DNA of 64,000 nucleotides from Streptomyces celluloflavus (lineage in GTDB: Bacteria; Actinomycetota; Actinomycetes; Streptomycetales; Streptomycetaceae), in NCBI GenBank assembly GCA_000720995.1, contig JOEL01000010.1, positions 122,788 through 186,787 on the forward strand, read 5' to 3'. The notes under the pieces were generated by a model, which did not search any database, was not told the origin of the DNA, and worked only from the letters and a program-made list of their open reading frames with translations. This document shows, in pieces, positions 57,018 to 64,000 of this stretch (its first letter is position 1; each line of letters opens with the position of its first letter). Made by a program: the position numbers and the translations under genes.

Positions 57018-58121
57018 TCACCGTTGCCGGGGGCCGGTCCGCCCCTCGTTCATGGCCTTGATGCTCTCGATACTGCGCAGTTGGTGCACGAGTCCGTACT
57101 GCGCGGCCGTCCGGGCGGCCTGGTCGAGGACGTGGAGTCCATCATCCCGGCTCGCCGCGTCGGAGAGCAGGATGTGGCCATGAGCGGTGTCCAGTCGCAC
57201 GCGTTGCATCGGTGAGTCAGCGGTCCCGCTGCTGCGGGCGATGTCGATGAAGTGCAGGGCCTGGGTGAGGTCGCCGGCGCCGCGGCGGGCGAGGGCGAGT
57301 TTCTGGTGGGCCACGGACCAGTCGTCGGGTTCGGTGAGGTCTTCGAAGTCGCGGGTCGCAGCCTGCATGACGCGGGTGGCGTAGTCGTGCCGGCCGTCCT
57401 TGCTCAGCGCTGTTCCCACCCATAGCCTCGCGCGGGCTTGGTCGCGCCGGGCGAGCCGGTCGTCGACGGCGAGGGTCTCGTAGTTACGGGCGGCGATCTC
57501 CAGCTTGCCGGACATCTCGGTGACGACCGCGAGGGACAGGTCGAGCTGGGCGACGCGGCGGGGGATGTCGAGCTGGATGAAGGCGGCTCGGGCGCCGGCA
57601 TAGGAATGCTGGGCGGACAGCGGGCCGAGTACGGCGCCCTGATCGCGCTTGAGGTCGCCGAGCAGAGCGGTTGAGCGGGCGAAGAGATACAGGCCCTTCT
57701 CGTCCAGCTCGTGAGCCTTGAACCGGCTCAGCCAACGTGTCAGAAGACTGTCGGCGAAGGCGAAGTTCTGCCGGGACAGGGCGACCACGACGCGGTCGAG
57801 GTCGTCGGCCCAGGACTCGTACTCCCAGGCTCTGGGGCCGGAGGTGGTGACGCGCCGTCGGCTGGCGTTCTGCACCGGGCTGGTCATCTCGGACAGGAGC
57901 GTTTCGAACCGCAGGTGGACGGCAGCGTCCGCGCGGCCGAGGGCGGTGTCGAGGATGGCCTGGGTGTCGGGTCGGGGCTCGGTGTCGGCGAGCTTGGACT
58001 CCCACTTGGACACGGTCGCGACGGCCAGGCCGAGCTGCTGGGCGAAGGCCCGCACGCTCAGTCGCAGGGCGAGCCGCAGGGCCTTGGCCTCCAGGCCGGT
58101 CCAGTGGTGCACGGTCGCCAC
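57018..58121 (-). CDS. XRE-family regulator with TPR-like C-terminus
   Basis: A 367-residue regulator. Residues about 8-60 form the HTH (GLEAKALRLALRLSVRAFAQQLGLAVATVSKWESKLADTEPRPDTQAILD). The C-terminal about 250 residues are helical repeats of TPR type (for example DQARARLWVGTALSKDGRHDYATRVMQAATRDFEDL, HQKLALARRGAGDLTQALHFIDIARSS), as in quorum or stress-sensing helix-repeat regulators. It is divergent from the rightward operon beginning at 58276, and so is the natural regulator of both halves of the locus. Confidence 0.9.
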   Translation of the reverse strand: MATVHHWTGLEAKALRLALRLSVRAFAQQLGLAVATVSKWESKLADTEPRPDTQAILDTALGRADAAVHLRFETLLSEMTSPVQNASRRRVTTSGPRAWEYESWADDLDRVVVALSRQNFAFADSLLTRWLSRFKAHELDEKGLYLFARSTALLGDLKRDQGAVLGPLSAQHSYAGARAAFIQLDIPRRVAQLDLSLAVVTEMSGKLEIAARNYETLAVDDRLARRDQARARLWVGTALSKDGRHDYATRVMQAATRDFEDLTEPDDWSVAHQKLALARRGAGDLTQALHFIDIARSSGTADSPMQRVRLDTAHGHILLSDAASRDDGLHVLDQAARTAAQYGLVHQLRSIESIKAMNEGRTGPRQR

Positions 58122-58275
58122 GCGTCACTCCCTTCCACCGGTCATCGAAGCAGATCCGACGAGGCGCCGGGACGGAAGTGGAACGCAAGTAGAACGGCCG
58201 GTGATTGAGCGCGAGTTGGCCGGACGTCACGCTCGGAGCGTCACTACTTGTCGATCCTTTTGGACGGTCCTGAGC

Positions 58276-58704
58276 ATGGAACCCCTCACGGAGCATCGCG
58301 CCGTCAGCGGCCCGGTCGTGTACGGCTTCCTTCGGCTGATACGGGTCTCCCGAGCGCGGCAGGACGCATTGGTCGCCTCCCTCGCCGAGTACTGCCGCAG
58401 CCACGAGCTGCAGCTGTCCGGCGTCTTCACCGACCGCGCCGCGGGAGCGGGGTTCATGTCGCCGGCGTTCACCGGCCTGCTGGACGTGCTCGTGCTGCCG
58501 GACGTCTACGGCGTTGTCGCCCCCGCCATGTCGCACCTGGGCCCGAAAGCCATAGCGACCGAACGCGAGCGACAGATCGAATCGGCCGGTGCTCGGCTGC
58601 TGTTGGTCCGGCGCCCGCGCCCCATGCACTCGACCGTCCCTCGAAGCGGCCCCGTCCGCTGTCCGCACTCCGGCACCACTCGCGTCGTGGATGCCGAGTC
58701 ATGA
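58276..58704 (+). CDS. Recombinase-like small protein of unknown function
   Basis: A 142-residue protein. YGFLRLIRVSRARQDALVASLAEYCRSHELQLSGVFTDRA recalls the start of serine recombinases (YGYLRVS...Q...L..YC...G..L..VF.D), and ERERQIESAGARLLLV recalls the end of the resolvase core, but the catalytic serine context is not certain (R-L-I-R-V-S) and no DNA-binding domain follows. The tail is basic and disordered. The ATG at 58276 is the first sensible start. Its stop overlaps the ATG of the next gene (ATGA), so it heads the rightward operon. Confidence 0.65.
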   Translation: MEPLTEHRAVSGPVVYGFLRLIRVSRARQDALVASLAEYCRSHELQLSGVFTDRAAGAGFMSPAFTGLLDVLVLPDVYGVVAPAMSHLGPKAIATERERQIESAGARLLLVRRPRPMHSTVPRSGPVRCPHSGTTRVVDAES

Positions 58705-58866
58705 GGACCATCGCGATGACCAAGACGATCCAGAGGTTCTTCGAGTCCCGGCCCGAATCGGTCGGCCAGGCGCGGACTTTCACCACCGAGGCCCTGACCG
58801 GCTGGGGTCTGCTGGACCGAGGCGAAGACGTCCGGCTCTGCGCCTCCGAGCTCGCCACCAACGCGC
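58701..58866 (+). CDS. GHKL ATP-binding protein, exon 1 (gene split by group II intron)
   Basis: First 55 codons plus one base of a 138-residue ATP-binding protein of the RsbW-like HATPase_c family. It reads MTKTIQRFFESRPESVGQAR... and ends LCASELATNA just before the intron's GTGCG. Joined to exon 2 it gives SELATNALVHGTAPGHGF, the intact N-box of the family. Without splicing, translation stops after the three codons following (R-A-P). In Streptomyces such proteins are anti-sigma-type kinases or orphan ATPases. The ATG overlaps the upstream stop. Confidence 0.88.
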
Positions 58867-59401
58867 GTGCGCCATGAGGCGCTCTGTTGTATCCCCGGTT
58901 CAACCGGGAGGAACTGAAGGGAGGTTCTTGGGCCTGATGACTTACCTGGACTCGAAAGAGGAAGGGGACCGCAGCATGTCAGAAAATCAGCGATCGTGTT
59001 CAAGTGTGGAAGCGATGCGTTGAGGGGCCCGCGTGATATGGCGAAAGCTGGATTGCCTGAACCCCAATCTCCAAAGGATGAAATGTGTCGCATCCGCCGG
59101 AAACCTGCACTTGCCACCGGCGCCGCATCCTGCGGTGGAGTAAATGCGTATCCACTGCACCCTTCGGATCGCGGGATGATTCCCAATGAGGGAATTCAAG
59201 GAGATGAGTGGGGCGCCTAAGTCACGCTAGATACGTACAACAGAGACGAACATGGGATCACCTAAAGGACGCGAGTCCCAAGGTGACGGAGGCCCCGTAG
59301 TAGTCGCGGGAGTAACGACCTGCCAAGGAGGACGGGAAAGCCGTCCACAGGGCGAAGGGGGCCAGGTGACTCGGACATCACGATGCTGGGAGGTATGCGT
59401 A

Positions 59402-61204
59402 ATGCAGAGCGCCGAAGCGGTACTTGATGTCCTGCGTGAACGCGGCAGGCGTGGCCTGCCGTGCGATGAGCTGTATCGACAGCTGTTCAACCCGAACCTG
59501 TATCTGCTGGCCTACGGGCGCATCTACGCCAACCACGGCGCAATGACCCCTGGGGCCTGCGGGGAGACCGCAGACGGCATGTCCGAAGCCAAGATCGGGC
59601 GCATCACCGAAGCCATGCGCCACGAGCGCTACCGCTTCCGCCCGGTACGACGCGTTCACATCCCGAAATCCAACGGGAAGACGCGCCCCCTCGGCCTGCC
59701 GTCCTGGTCGGACAAACTTGTCGGCGAAGTAATCCGCCTCCTGCTGGAGGCGTATTACGAGCCGCGGTTCTCCGGCCGCTCCCACGGTTTCCGTCCCGGC
59801 CGGGGCTGCCACACGGCACTGTCCGAGGTGGCACACAAATGGACCGGGACAACCTGGTTCATCGAAGGAGACATCTCCGACTGCTTCGGCTCGCTCGACC
59901 ACGAGGTCCTGCTGGCCATCCTGTCAGAGAAGATCCGCGACAACCGGTTCCTCCGCCTCATCCAACAGATGCTCAAGGCGGGATACGTAGAGGACTGGAA
60001 ATGGCACGCCACTCTGTCGGGTTCCCCGCAAGGAGGCGTCCTCTCTCCGCTCCTGTCCAACATTTATATGGACCGGCTGGACACCTTCGTCGAGACAGTA
60101 CTCATCCCGGAATACACCCGAGGAACCTCTCGGAGGAAGAACCCGGAGTACCAGAAGCTGGAAAACGCGATCTGGAACACCCGGCAGCGGCTCGCCAAGA
60201 GAAAGGAGCACACCGAGTCCGCTCAAGTCCGTCAGTGGCGCAAGGAGTTACGCCGCCATCCGGTCGGGGATCCGCATGATCCCGACTACCGGCGGCTGCG
60301 CTACATCCGCTACGCGGACGATCACCTCCTCGGGTTCACCGGACCCAAGGCCGAAGCCGAGACGATCAAACAGCGCCTGGCCGCGTTCCTGCGTGACGAC
60401 CTCAAGCTGGAGCTCAACCAGAGCAAGACGCTGATCACCCACGGCCGCACCCAGGCGGCCCGCTTCCTCGGCTACGACATCACCGTCCAACACGCTGACG
60501 CCAAGGTCTCCCGGGGCGGCCGTGTCAATCGCGGCATGCGCTCCATCAACGGGAAGGTCTCGCTCCGCGTGCCCAAGGACGTGATCAAGGCCAAATGCGC
60601 CCCGTTCGTCAAGCACGGCAAACCCGCGCACCTGGACCCACTGACTGGATGCACACCCTTCGACATCATCAGTCTCTACGGAGCCCAGTACCGGGGCATC
60701 GTCCAGTACTACCTGCTGGCCGGCGACGTGTGGAAACTCGACCGGCTCAAGGGGGTCATGCTGACCTCCCTGCTCAAGACTCTGGCCGCCAAGCACCGGT
60801 CAAGGGTGACCACGATGGCCAACCGCTACAAAACGACCATCAAGACACCCCAGGGACCACGCAGGTGCTTCGAAGCCAGAATCGAACGAGAGGGCAGGAA
60901 ACCACTGGTCGCACGGTTCGGCGGCATTCCCCTCACCCGGAAACGGACGGCCGTCCTCGACGACCTTCCGTCCACCATGTTCACCCCGCGCAGCCGACCG
61001 CGCGGCAGCCAGCTCATCGACCGGCTCCAACGCGGACGGTGTGAACTCTGCGAGAGGCGAACTGAGGTGCAAGTACACCAAATTCGCTCACTGGCAGAGC
61101 TACACGGCCGGGAAGAACGACCCGCCTGGGCGCTACTGATGCTCAAGAAGCGGCGCAGAACCCTTGTGGTCTGCCCGCCCTGTCACGGAGGCATCCATGC
61201 GTGA
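59402..61204 (+). CDS. Group II intron reverse transcriptase/maturase with HNH endonuclease
   Basis: A 600-residue intron-encoded protein. The RT domain spans about residues 30-330: VHIPKSNGKTRPLGLPSWSDKLV, FIEGDISDCFGSLDHEVLL, GSPQGGVLSPLLSNIYMD and the catalytic YIRYADDHLLGF (Tyr304). The maturase X domain is about 400-530 (FDIISLYGAQYRGIVQYYLLAGDVWKLDRLK). The C-terminal HNH zinc nuclease spans about 545-600 (CELCERRTEVQVHQIRSL ... CPPCHGGIHA). All motifs needed for splicing and retrohoming appear intact. I chose the ATG at 59402 because GGGAGG precedes it; the longer open frame lies in structured intron RNA. Confidence 0.95.
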   Translation: MQSAEAVLDVLRERGRRGLPCDELYRQLFNPNLYLLAYGRIYANHGAMTPGACGETADGMSEAKIGRITEAMRHERYRFRPVRRVHIPKSNGKTRPLGLPSWSDKLVGEVIRLLLEAYYEPRFSGRSHGFRPGRGCHTALSEVAHKWTGTTWFIEGDISDCFGSLDHEVLLAILSEKIRDNRFLRLIQQMLKAGYVEDWKWHATLSGSPQGGVLSPLLSNIYMDRLDTFVETVLIPEYTRGTSRRKNPEYQKLENAIWNTRQRLAKRKEHTESAQVRQWRKELRRHPVGDPHDPDYRRLRYIRYADDHLLGFTGPKAEAETIKQRLAAFLRDDLKLELNQSKTLITHGRTQAARFLGYDITVQHADAKVSRGGRVNRGMRSINGKVSLRVPKDVIKAKCAPFVKHGKPAHLDPLTGCTPFDIISLYGAQYRGIVQYYLLAGDVWKLDRLKGVMLTSLLKTLAAKHRSRVTTMANRYKTTIKTPQGPRRCFEARIEREGRKPLVARFGGIPLTRKRTAVLDDLPSTMFTPRSRPRGSQLIDRLQRGRCELCERRTEVQVHQIRSLAELHGREERPAWALLMLKKRRRTLVVCPPCHGGIHA

Positions 61205-61235
61205 CCTGGGTGAGAACCACGCAGCAGTCACTGGA

Positions 61236-61332
61236 GAGCCCGCTGCACCGAAAAGGTGCACGGCGGGTTCGGGCCGGAGGCCACTGGAAAAGGACCCGCA
61301 CAGCGGAAACCTCGCCAGTGGCCTACCGGTAC
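61236..61332 (+). ncRNA. Group II intron domains V and VI
   Basis: Domain V is 61236-61270: GAGCCCGCTGCACC, a GAAA-type loop, then GGTGCACGGCGGGTTC, with the AGC catalytic triad near its 5' base and a two-base bulge. Domain VI follows: GGCCACTGG pairs with CCAGTGGCC, flanked by CCGG on both sides, with a bulged A eight bases before the 3' end. These fit the branch-point geometry of lariat-forming introns. Confidence 0.88.
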
Positions 61333-61583
61333 TGGTCCACGGCACCGCCCCCGGACATGGCTTCCTGATCAAGCTCGACGCCGACGAGGAAGTCGTACGC
61401 CTGGAAGTGCACGACAGCCGCAGCCAGCACCCCCAGGCTCGCCGGGCCGCCGACACCGACACCTCCGGACGCGGACTGGTCCTGGTGAATGCGCTCGCCG
61501 ACGGCTGGGGAGTTCAGGACCGCCGCCCGTTCGGGAAGATCGTCTGGGCCTGCTTCAAGGCCGCGGGAGGGACGACGGTATGA
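61333..61583 (+). CDS. GHKL ATP-binding protein, exon 2
   Basis: The last 83 codons (82 residues plus stop) of the interrupted ATPase, beginning with the two bases TG that complete a Leu codon with the last base of exon 1. It reads VHGTAPGHGFLIKLDADEEVVRLEVHDSRSQ and then TDTSGRGLVLVNALADGWGV, the G-box of GHKL ATPases. Exon lengths 166 and 251 sum to 417, a multiple of three. The stop overlaps the ATG of the next gene (ATGA). Confidence 0.88.
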
Positions 61584-62051
61584 GCGTCCTGATCAACCTG
61601 CCCGGCCCCGAACTGCGACTGCTGGTGTCGCTCGCCACCTGGACCTGGTTCGGCATCCGTCCAGACGACCACGAGGTCGCGCACATTCTGATCATCCATC
61701 CGTCAGCTCTGACCGGCCCGGGTGCCGCCGCGACGATCGGGGCGCGGATGCTGCGGCTGTCCGCCAGCCTCGGTGGCCTGACCGGGCCGCGGGAGGTCGT
61801 CCCGGTGCCGGAAGCGCTGCCTGCAGATCGTCGGCGACCACGTTCTGGTGTACGTCCCCGGCGCCTCCCGCCAGCTGGGGCTGCCCACCCGCCGGGCCTG
61901 GAGCGAGCTGGTCGCCCGCAACGGCGAGGCGGTCCTCTTGCTCGGGCTGGACCCGTTGCCACAGTCCGCCGGCCCCGCCGAGTTCGACGCCTACCCGGAC
62001 ACCGTGCTCGCGGCCGACCGGATGCTGTTCGGACGCGCTCGCACCCACTGA
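61580..62051 (+). pseudogene. Hypothetical protein gene with a +1 frameshift
   Basis: The N-terminal half reads MSVLINLPGPELRLLVSLATW then FGIRPDDHEVAHILIIHPSAL and TGPREVVPVPE. The C-terminal half is one frame over: CLQIVGDHVLVYVPGASRQLG and WSELVARNGEAVLLLGLDPLP, ending GRARTH. The switch lies in about 61800-61818, and 472 bp equals 157 codons plus one base, so a single extra base explains it. In the uncorrected frame the N-terminal half stays open and runs in frame into the next gene. It could be a sequencing error, a mutation or programmed shifting. I do not recognise the family. Confidence 0.65.
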
Positions 62052-62104
62052 GTCTGCATCTTCCCGCACGGCCCCGGACGGAACGGATGAGAGAGGGAAC
62101 TGCC

Positions 62105-63226
62105 ATGGAAGCCTTTGAACGCGCCCGGCTGGACGCCTACTTCGCCCGGATCGCCGCCCAGTTCACCCCCGACGAGCAGACCGCGTCGTTCCTGATCACC
62201 CACCTGCTGGCCGAGCGTCCTGCGTTCGTCCGCGCGGTCGCCGCGATGACCCGGCTCACCGCGGTGCTGCCCAAGCCGAAGTCCGTCCACCCGGCCGCGA
62301 AGCGCGAGGTCGCGCAGACGCACATGGTCGACACGCTCACCCGCGAAATGTTCGCCCAGGCCGACGACGCTCTGGACTACCTCGAATCGCGGGCCGCCGA
62401 TCAGACCGTCGCCTTACTGGACGTCGGCGGCTACTTCGCCCCCAGCCTCGCCGAGGTCCACAGCCGCTTCACCGGCCGGCTCGCCGGGGTCATCGAGGAC
62501 ACCGAGAACGGGCACCGCCGCTACGAGGACCTCGACAAACTGCCCTGCCCCGTCAGCTCCGTCGCCCGCTCGCCGCTGAAGGACCCCGAGGACTTCCTCG
62601 TCGGCCAGTCCGTGGTCTTCTCCACCGAAGCCGTCATGCGCGGCCGTGGCGACATCCTCCCCGGCCGCCCCGCCCTGGTGATCGGCTTCGGCAAGCTGGG
62701 CTCGTCGATCGCCCGGCTCCTCCACGCCAAGGGCGTCCAGGTCGCCGTCTTCGACATCGACCCGGTCCGCCGCACTCAGGCACTCTCCCGGGGCTTCACC
62801 GTCGCCCGCGACCGGGAGGCCGCTCTGACCGGGGCCGGCCTGGTGCTCTGCGCGACCGGCGCGATCTCCCTGCGTGGCGAGGACTTCTCCCACCTGCGCA
62901 ACGGCGCCTACGTCGCCACCGTCACCTCCGGCGAGGACGAACTCGACCTCGCCGGACTCCCGGACGTTTACACCCGTACGCAGGTCGGCGACCACGTCAC
63001 CCGCTACCAGACCACCGGCCATTACTTCTATCTGGCGAACGGCGGCAACGCCGTCAACTTCGTCCACGGCGCCGGCGTTGGGCCGTTCATCTTCTTGGTC
63101 CAGGCCGAGATCCTCGCCGCGATCAGGATGCTCACCCGCGGCGACCTCGCCCCCGGTATCCATGAGGTCCCCGCACCCGACCGCGAGGCCATCGCGGCGA
63201 CCTGGCTCTCCTACTTCAACAGGTGA
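62105..63226 (+). CDS. S-adenosylhomocysteine hydrolase-like NAD-binding protein
   Basis: A 373-residue protein with the adenosylhomocysteinase architecture. The NAD-binding Rossmann motif GFGKLGSSIARLLHAKGVQVAVFDIDP is near residues 195-222, followed by GLVLCATGA and the C-terminal YFYLANGGNAVNFVHGAGVGPFIFLVQAEILAAI, which resembles the NLA.GHPS/LANG.. region of SAHH. True SAHH is about 470 residues and has catalytic motifs not found here, so a different nucleoside or nucleotide substrate is likely. GAGAGGG precedes the ATG at 62105. It is coupled to the NUDIX gene by overlapping stop and start region. Confidence 0.82.
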   Translation: MEAFERARLDAYFARIAAQFTPDEQTASFLITHLLAERPAFVRAVAAMTRLTAVLPKPKSVHPAAKREVAQTHMVDTLTREMFAQADDALDYLESRAADQTVALLDVGGYFAPSLAEVHSRFTGRLAGVIEDTENGHRRYEDLDKLPCPVSSVARSPLKDPEDFLVGQSVVFSTEAVMRGRGDILPGRPALVIGFGKLGSSIARLLHAKGVQVAVFDIDPVRRTQALSRGFTVARDREAALTGAGLVLCATGAISLRGEDFSHLRNGAYVATVTSGEDELDLAGLPDVYTRTQVGDHVTRYQTTGHYFYLANGGNAVNFVHGAGVGPFIFLVQAEILAAIRMLTRGDLAPGIHEVPAPDREAIAATWLSYFNR

Positions 63227-63231
63227 TCACC

Positions 63232-63774
63232 ATGACCGTCACAGCCGACCACATCCGCACCACCATCACCGCCTACCTCGATCAGCACCCCGAGGACAAG
63301 CGTGAACTCGCCATCGTCCTCGGACTGCTGGAGGACGGCGACGACCTCACCAGCCGCAAGACACTGCCCGGCCACGCCACCGCCGGTGCGATCCTCGTCG
63401 GCCCCGACGGGCGCATCCTGCACATCCTCCACAACGCGACCCAGAAGTGGCTGTTGCCTGGTGGCCATCTGGAGCCCTCGGACAAGACGCTCCTGCAGGC
63501 CGCCGGCCGGGAGCTCGCCGAGGAGACCGGCATCCCGCCCCGCGTGGTCACGCCACACGGCGAGACCCCGCTCCACATCGACATCCACCTCATCGACGCC
63601 AACCCCGCCAAGGACGAGCCCGCCCATCAGCACTTCGACTTCCGCTTCCTCTTCCGTACCACCGCGGACATCGGCGACCTGCAGACCGAAGAGGTTTCGG
63701 ACGCTGCCTGGCGAGAGCTCGACGAGATCGATGATCCGCGACTCCGGCACCGCGTGGCCGCAAGCCTGCACTGA
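63232..63774 (+). CDS. NUDIX hydrolase
   Basis: A 180-residue NUDIX-fold hydrolase. An N-terminal helical region (HIRTTITAYLDQHPEDKRELAIVLGLLEDGDDLTSRKTL) precedes the NUDIX core: GAILVGPDGRILHILHNATQKWLLPGGHLEPSD, then the catalytic box GRELAEETGI with its glutamates. It should cleave a nucleoside diphosphate linked to another group. The ATG at 63232 has AGGTGA upstream; a GTG at 63223 overlapping the preceding stop is the alternative. It is the last gene of the operon and is followed by a strong terminator. Confidence 0.9.
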   Translation: MTVTADHIRTTITAYLDQHPEDKRELAIVLGLLEDGDDLTSRKTLPGHATAGAILVGPDGRILHILHNATQKWLLPGGHLEPSDKTLLQAAGRELAEETGIPPRVVTPHGETPLHIDIHLIDANPAKDEPAHQHFDFRFLFRTTADIGDLQTEEVSDAAWRELDEIDDPRLRHRVAASLH

Positions 63775-63792
63775 CTGCCGGTTCTCACCGGC

Positions 63793-63842
63793 CGGTCGTC
63801 CCGTGTTCCTGCCCTTTGGCGGGCACGGACGCGGGACGACCG
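63793..63842 (+). terminator. Terminator after the NUDIX gene
   Basis: CGGTCGTCCCG at 63793-63803 pairs perfectly with CGGGACGACCG at 63832-63842; the loop itself folds (TGCCC with GGGCA). It begins 18 bp after the NUDIX stop and closes the rightward operon. Confidence 0.85.
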
Positions 63843-63941
63843 TTGTACGAGCCTCCGTCTGCCGTCGTTAGCGGCGGCGGGTGCGTTCCGCGTGATGCCC
63901 GCGGGGGGGTGCCTCTATGTTTTTCGTCAAGCCCGAGTTGG

Positions 63942-64000
63942 TCATGTGGTGGCTGCTTCGGGGGTTCGGGGTTCGTAGAAGGTTCCGTCGCGGAGCATGG
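63942..64000 (-). CDS. Possible transposase C-terminal end, cut by the window edge
   Basis: On the minus strand the last codons read MLRDGTFYEPRTPEAATT then stop at 63942. RDGTFY-type tails occur in some IS transposases as far as I recall, and the poly-G/T-rich DNA just outside (63901-63935) could be an insertion-sequence end. Only 19 codons are visible, so this is a guess. Confidence 0.25.
   Translation of the reverse strand, partial: MLRDGTFYEPRTPEAATT

Larger units (their letters stand above)
58867..61332 (+). mobile_element. Group II intron, 2466 bp, apparently complete
   Basis: A retroelement with a self-splicing RNA and a reverse transcriptase. The 5' end is GTGCG (58867-58871), the consensus GUGYG. 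A hairpin (CCCGGTT-C-AACCGGG) begins domain I near 58893. The RT/maturase gene lies in domain IV, domain V is at 61236-61270, and domain VI with an unpaired A eight bases from the end follows. The 3' end is AC at 61331-61332. It is in the same orientation as the host gene, and precise removal restores the host frame. EBS/IBS pairings were not established; GCGTTG near 59017 pairs with exon bases CAACGC but two bases off the expected register. Confidence 0.9.

Noticed and set aside
58996-59220. 74-codon frame inside the intron
   Set aside because: Lies in structured intron RNA upstream of the maturase gene; no ribosome site or homology.

Overview
The window is a 64 kb piece of a high-GC actinobacterial chromosome, almost certainly Streptomyces. 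Evidence: strong third-position GC bias, GTG and TTG starts, ATGA/GTGA translational coupling, an F420 synthesis gene (fbiC), an XRE/DUF397 pair beside a GPP34 protein and a long-tailed D-Ala-D-Ala carboxypeptidase (an arrangement I recall from the S. coelicolor SCO4439-SCO4442 region), and typical Streptomyces families. No rRNA, tRNA or CRISPR array was seen.

Left part, 1-41 kb: mostly ordinary metabolism and regulation. A type I methionine aminopeptidase diverges from a small XRE regulator. A TerD protein follows. Then come a catabolic-looking set (F420/flavin luciferase-like oxidoreductases, SDRs, a D-aminoacylase-type amidohydrolase, an aldehyde dehydrogenase, and later a second SDR and an unknown protein at 25 kb). 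Five copies of the palindrome CTGAC-N5-GTCAG lie upstream of these units and suggest one regulon. Further along are an APC permease, a zinc-less MDR, a Tat-exported PHP hydrolase, another luciferase-like enzyme, a VOC protein, the two-domain FO synthase FbiC, an ADP-ribosylglycohydrolase, a sodium/solute symporter, an aminotransferase, the Scr-like XRE/DUF397 pair, GPP34, the carboxypeptidase, a GT-C type glycosyltransferase, an ArsR/PEP-mutase-like divergent pair, a lipoprotein plus sensor kinase without a response regulator, and RecQ. Several intergenic gaps hold degenerate short tandem repeats with unit lengths of 10, 12, 14-15, 18, 19 and 78-79 bp.

Centre, 41.5-53.8 kb: a complete class V lanthipeptide gene cluster, all on the minus strand. 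In transcription order it contains an aminoglycoside-phosphotransferase-like kinase (LxmK type), a HopA1-domain lyase (LxmY type), two precursor peptides, a pair of strong hairpins, a methyltransferase, an ABC exporter, a luciferase-like reductase (LxmJ type), a cysteine decarboxylase flavoprotein fused to a degenerate kinase fold, and a double M16 peptidase. Both precursors share a leader and have cores starting with Ser/Thr-x3-Cys and ending in Thr-x4-Cys, predicting an N-terminal (methyl)lanthionine and a C-terminal AviMeCys ring. A LuxR response regulator and a VTT/DedA membrane protein sit just upstream behind a terminator.

Right part, 54-64 kb: an autoregulated membrane protein/HTH pair, decayed DNA (IS5-like and WbqC remnants), a cold-shock-like protein, and a divergent locus. 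Leftward it carries an XRE-TPR regulator and a YdcF protein. Rightward it carries a recombinase-like protein, a GHKL ATPase gene, a frameshifted gene, an adenosylhomocysteinase-like protein and a NUDIX hydrolase. The GHKL ATPase gene is split by a 2.47 kb group II intron with GTGCG and AC ends. Joining the exons rebuilds an uninterrupted 138-residue protein, so the intron looks splicing-competent. The window ends in what may be the tail of a transposase.
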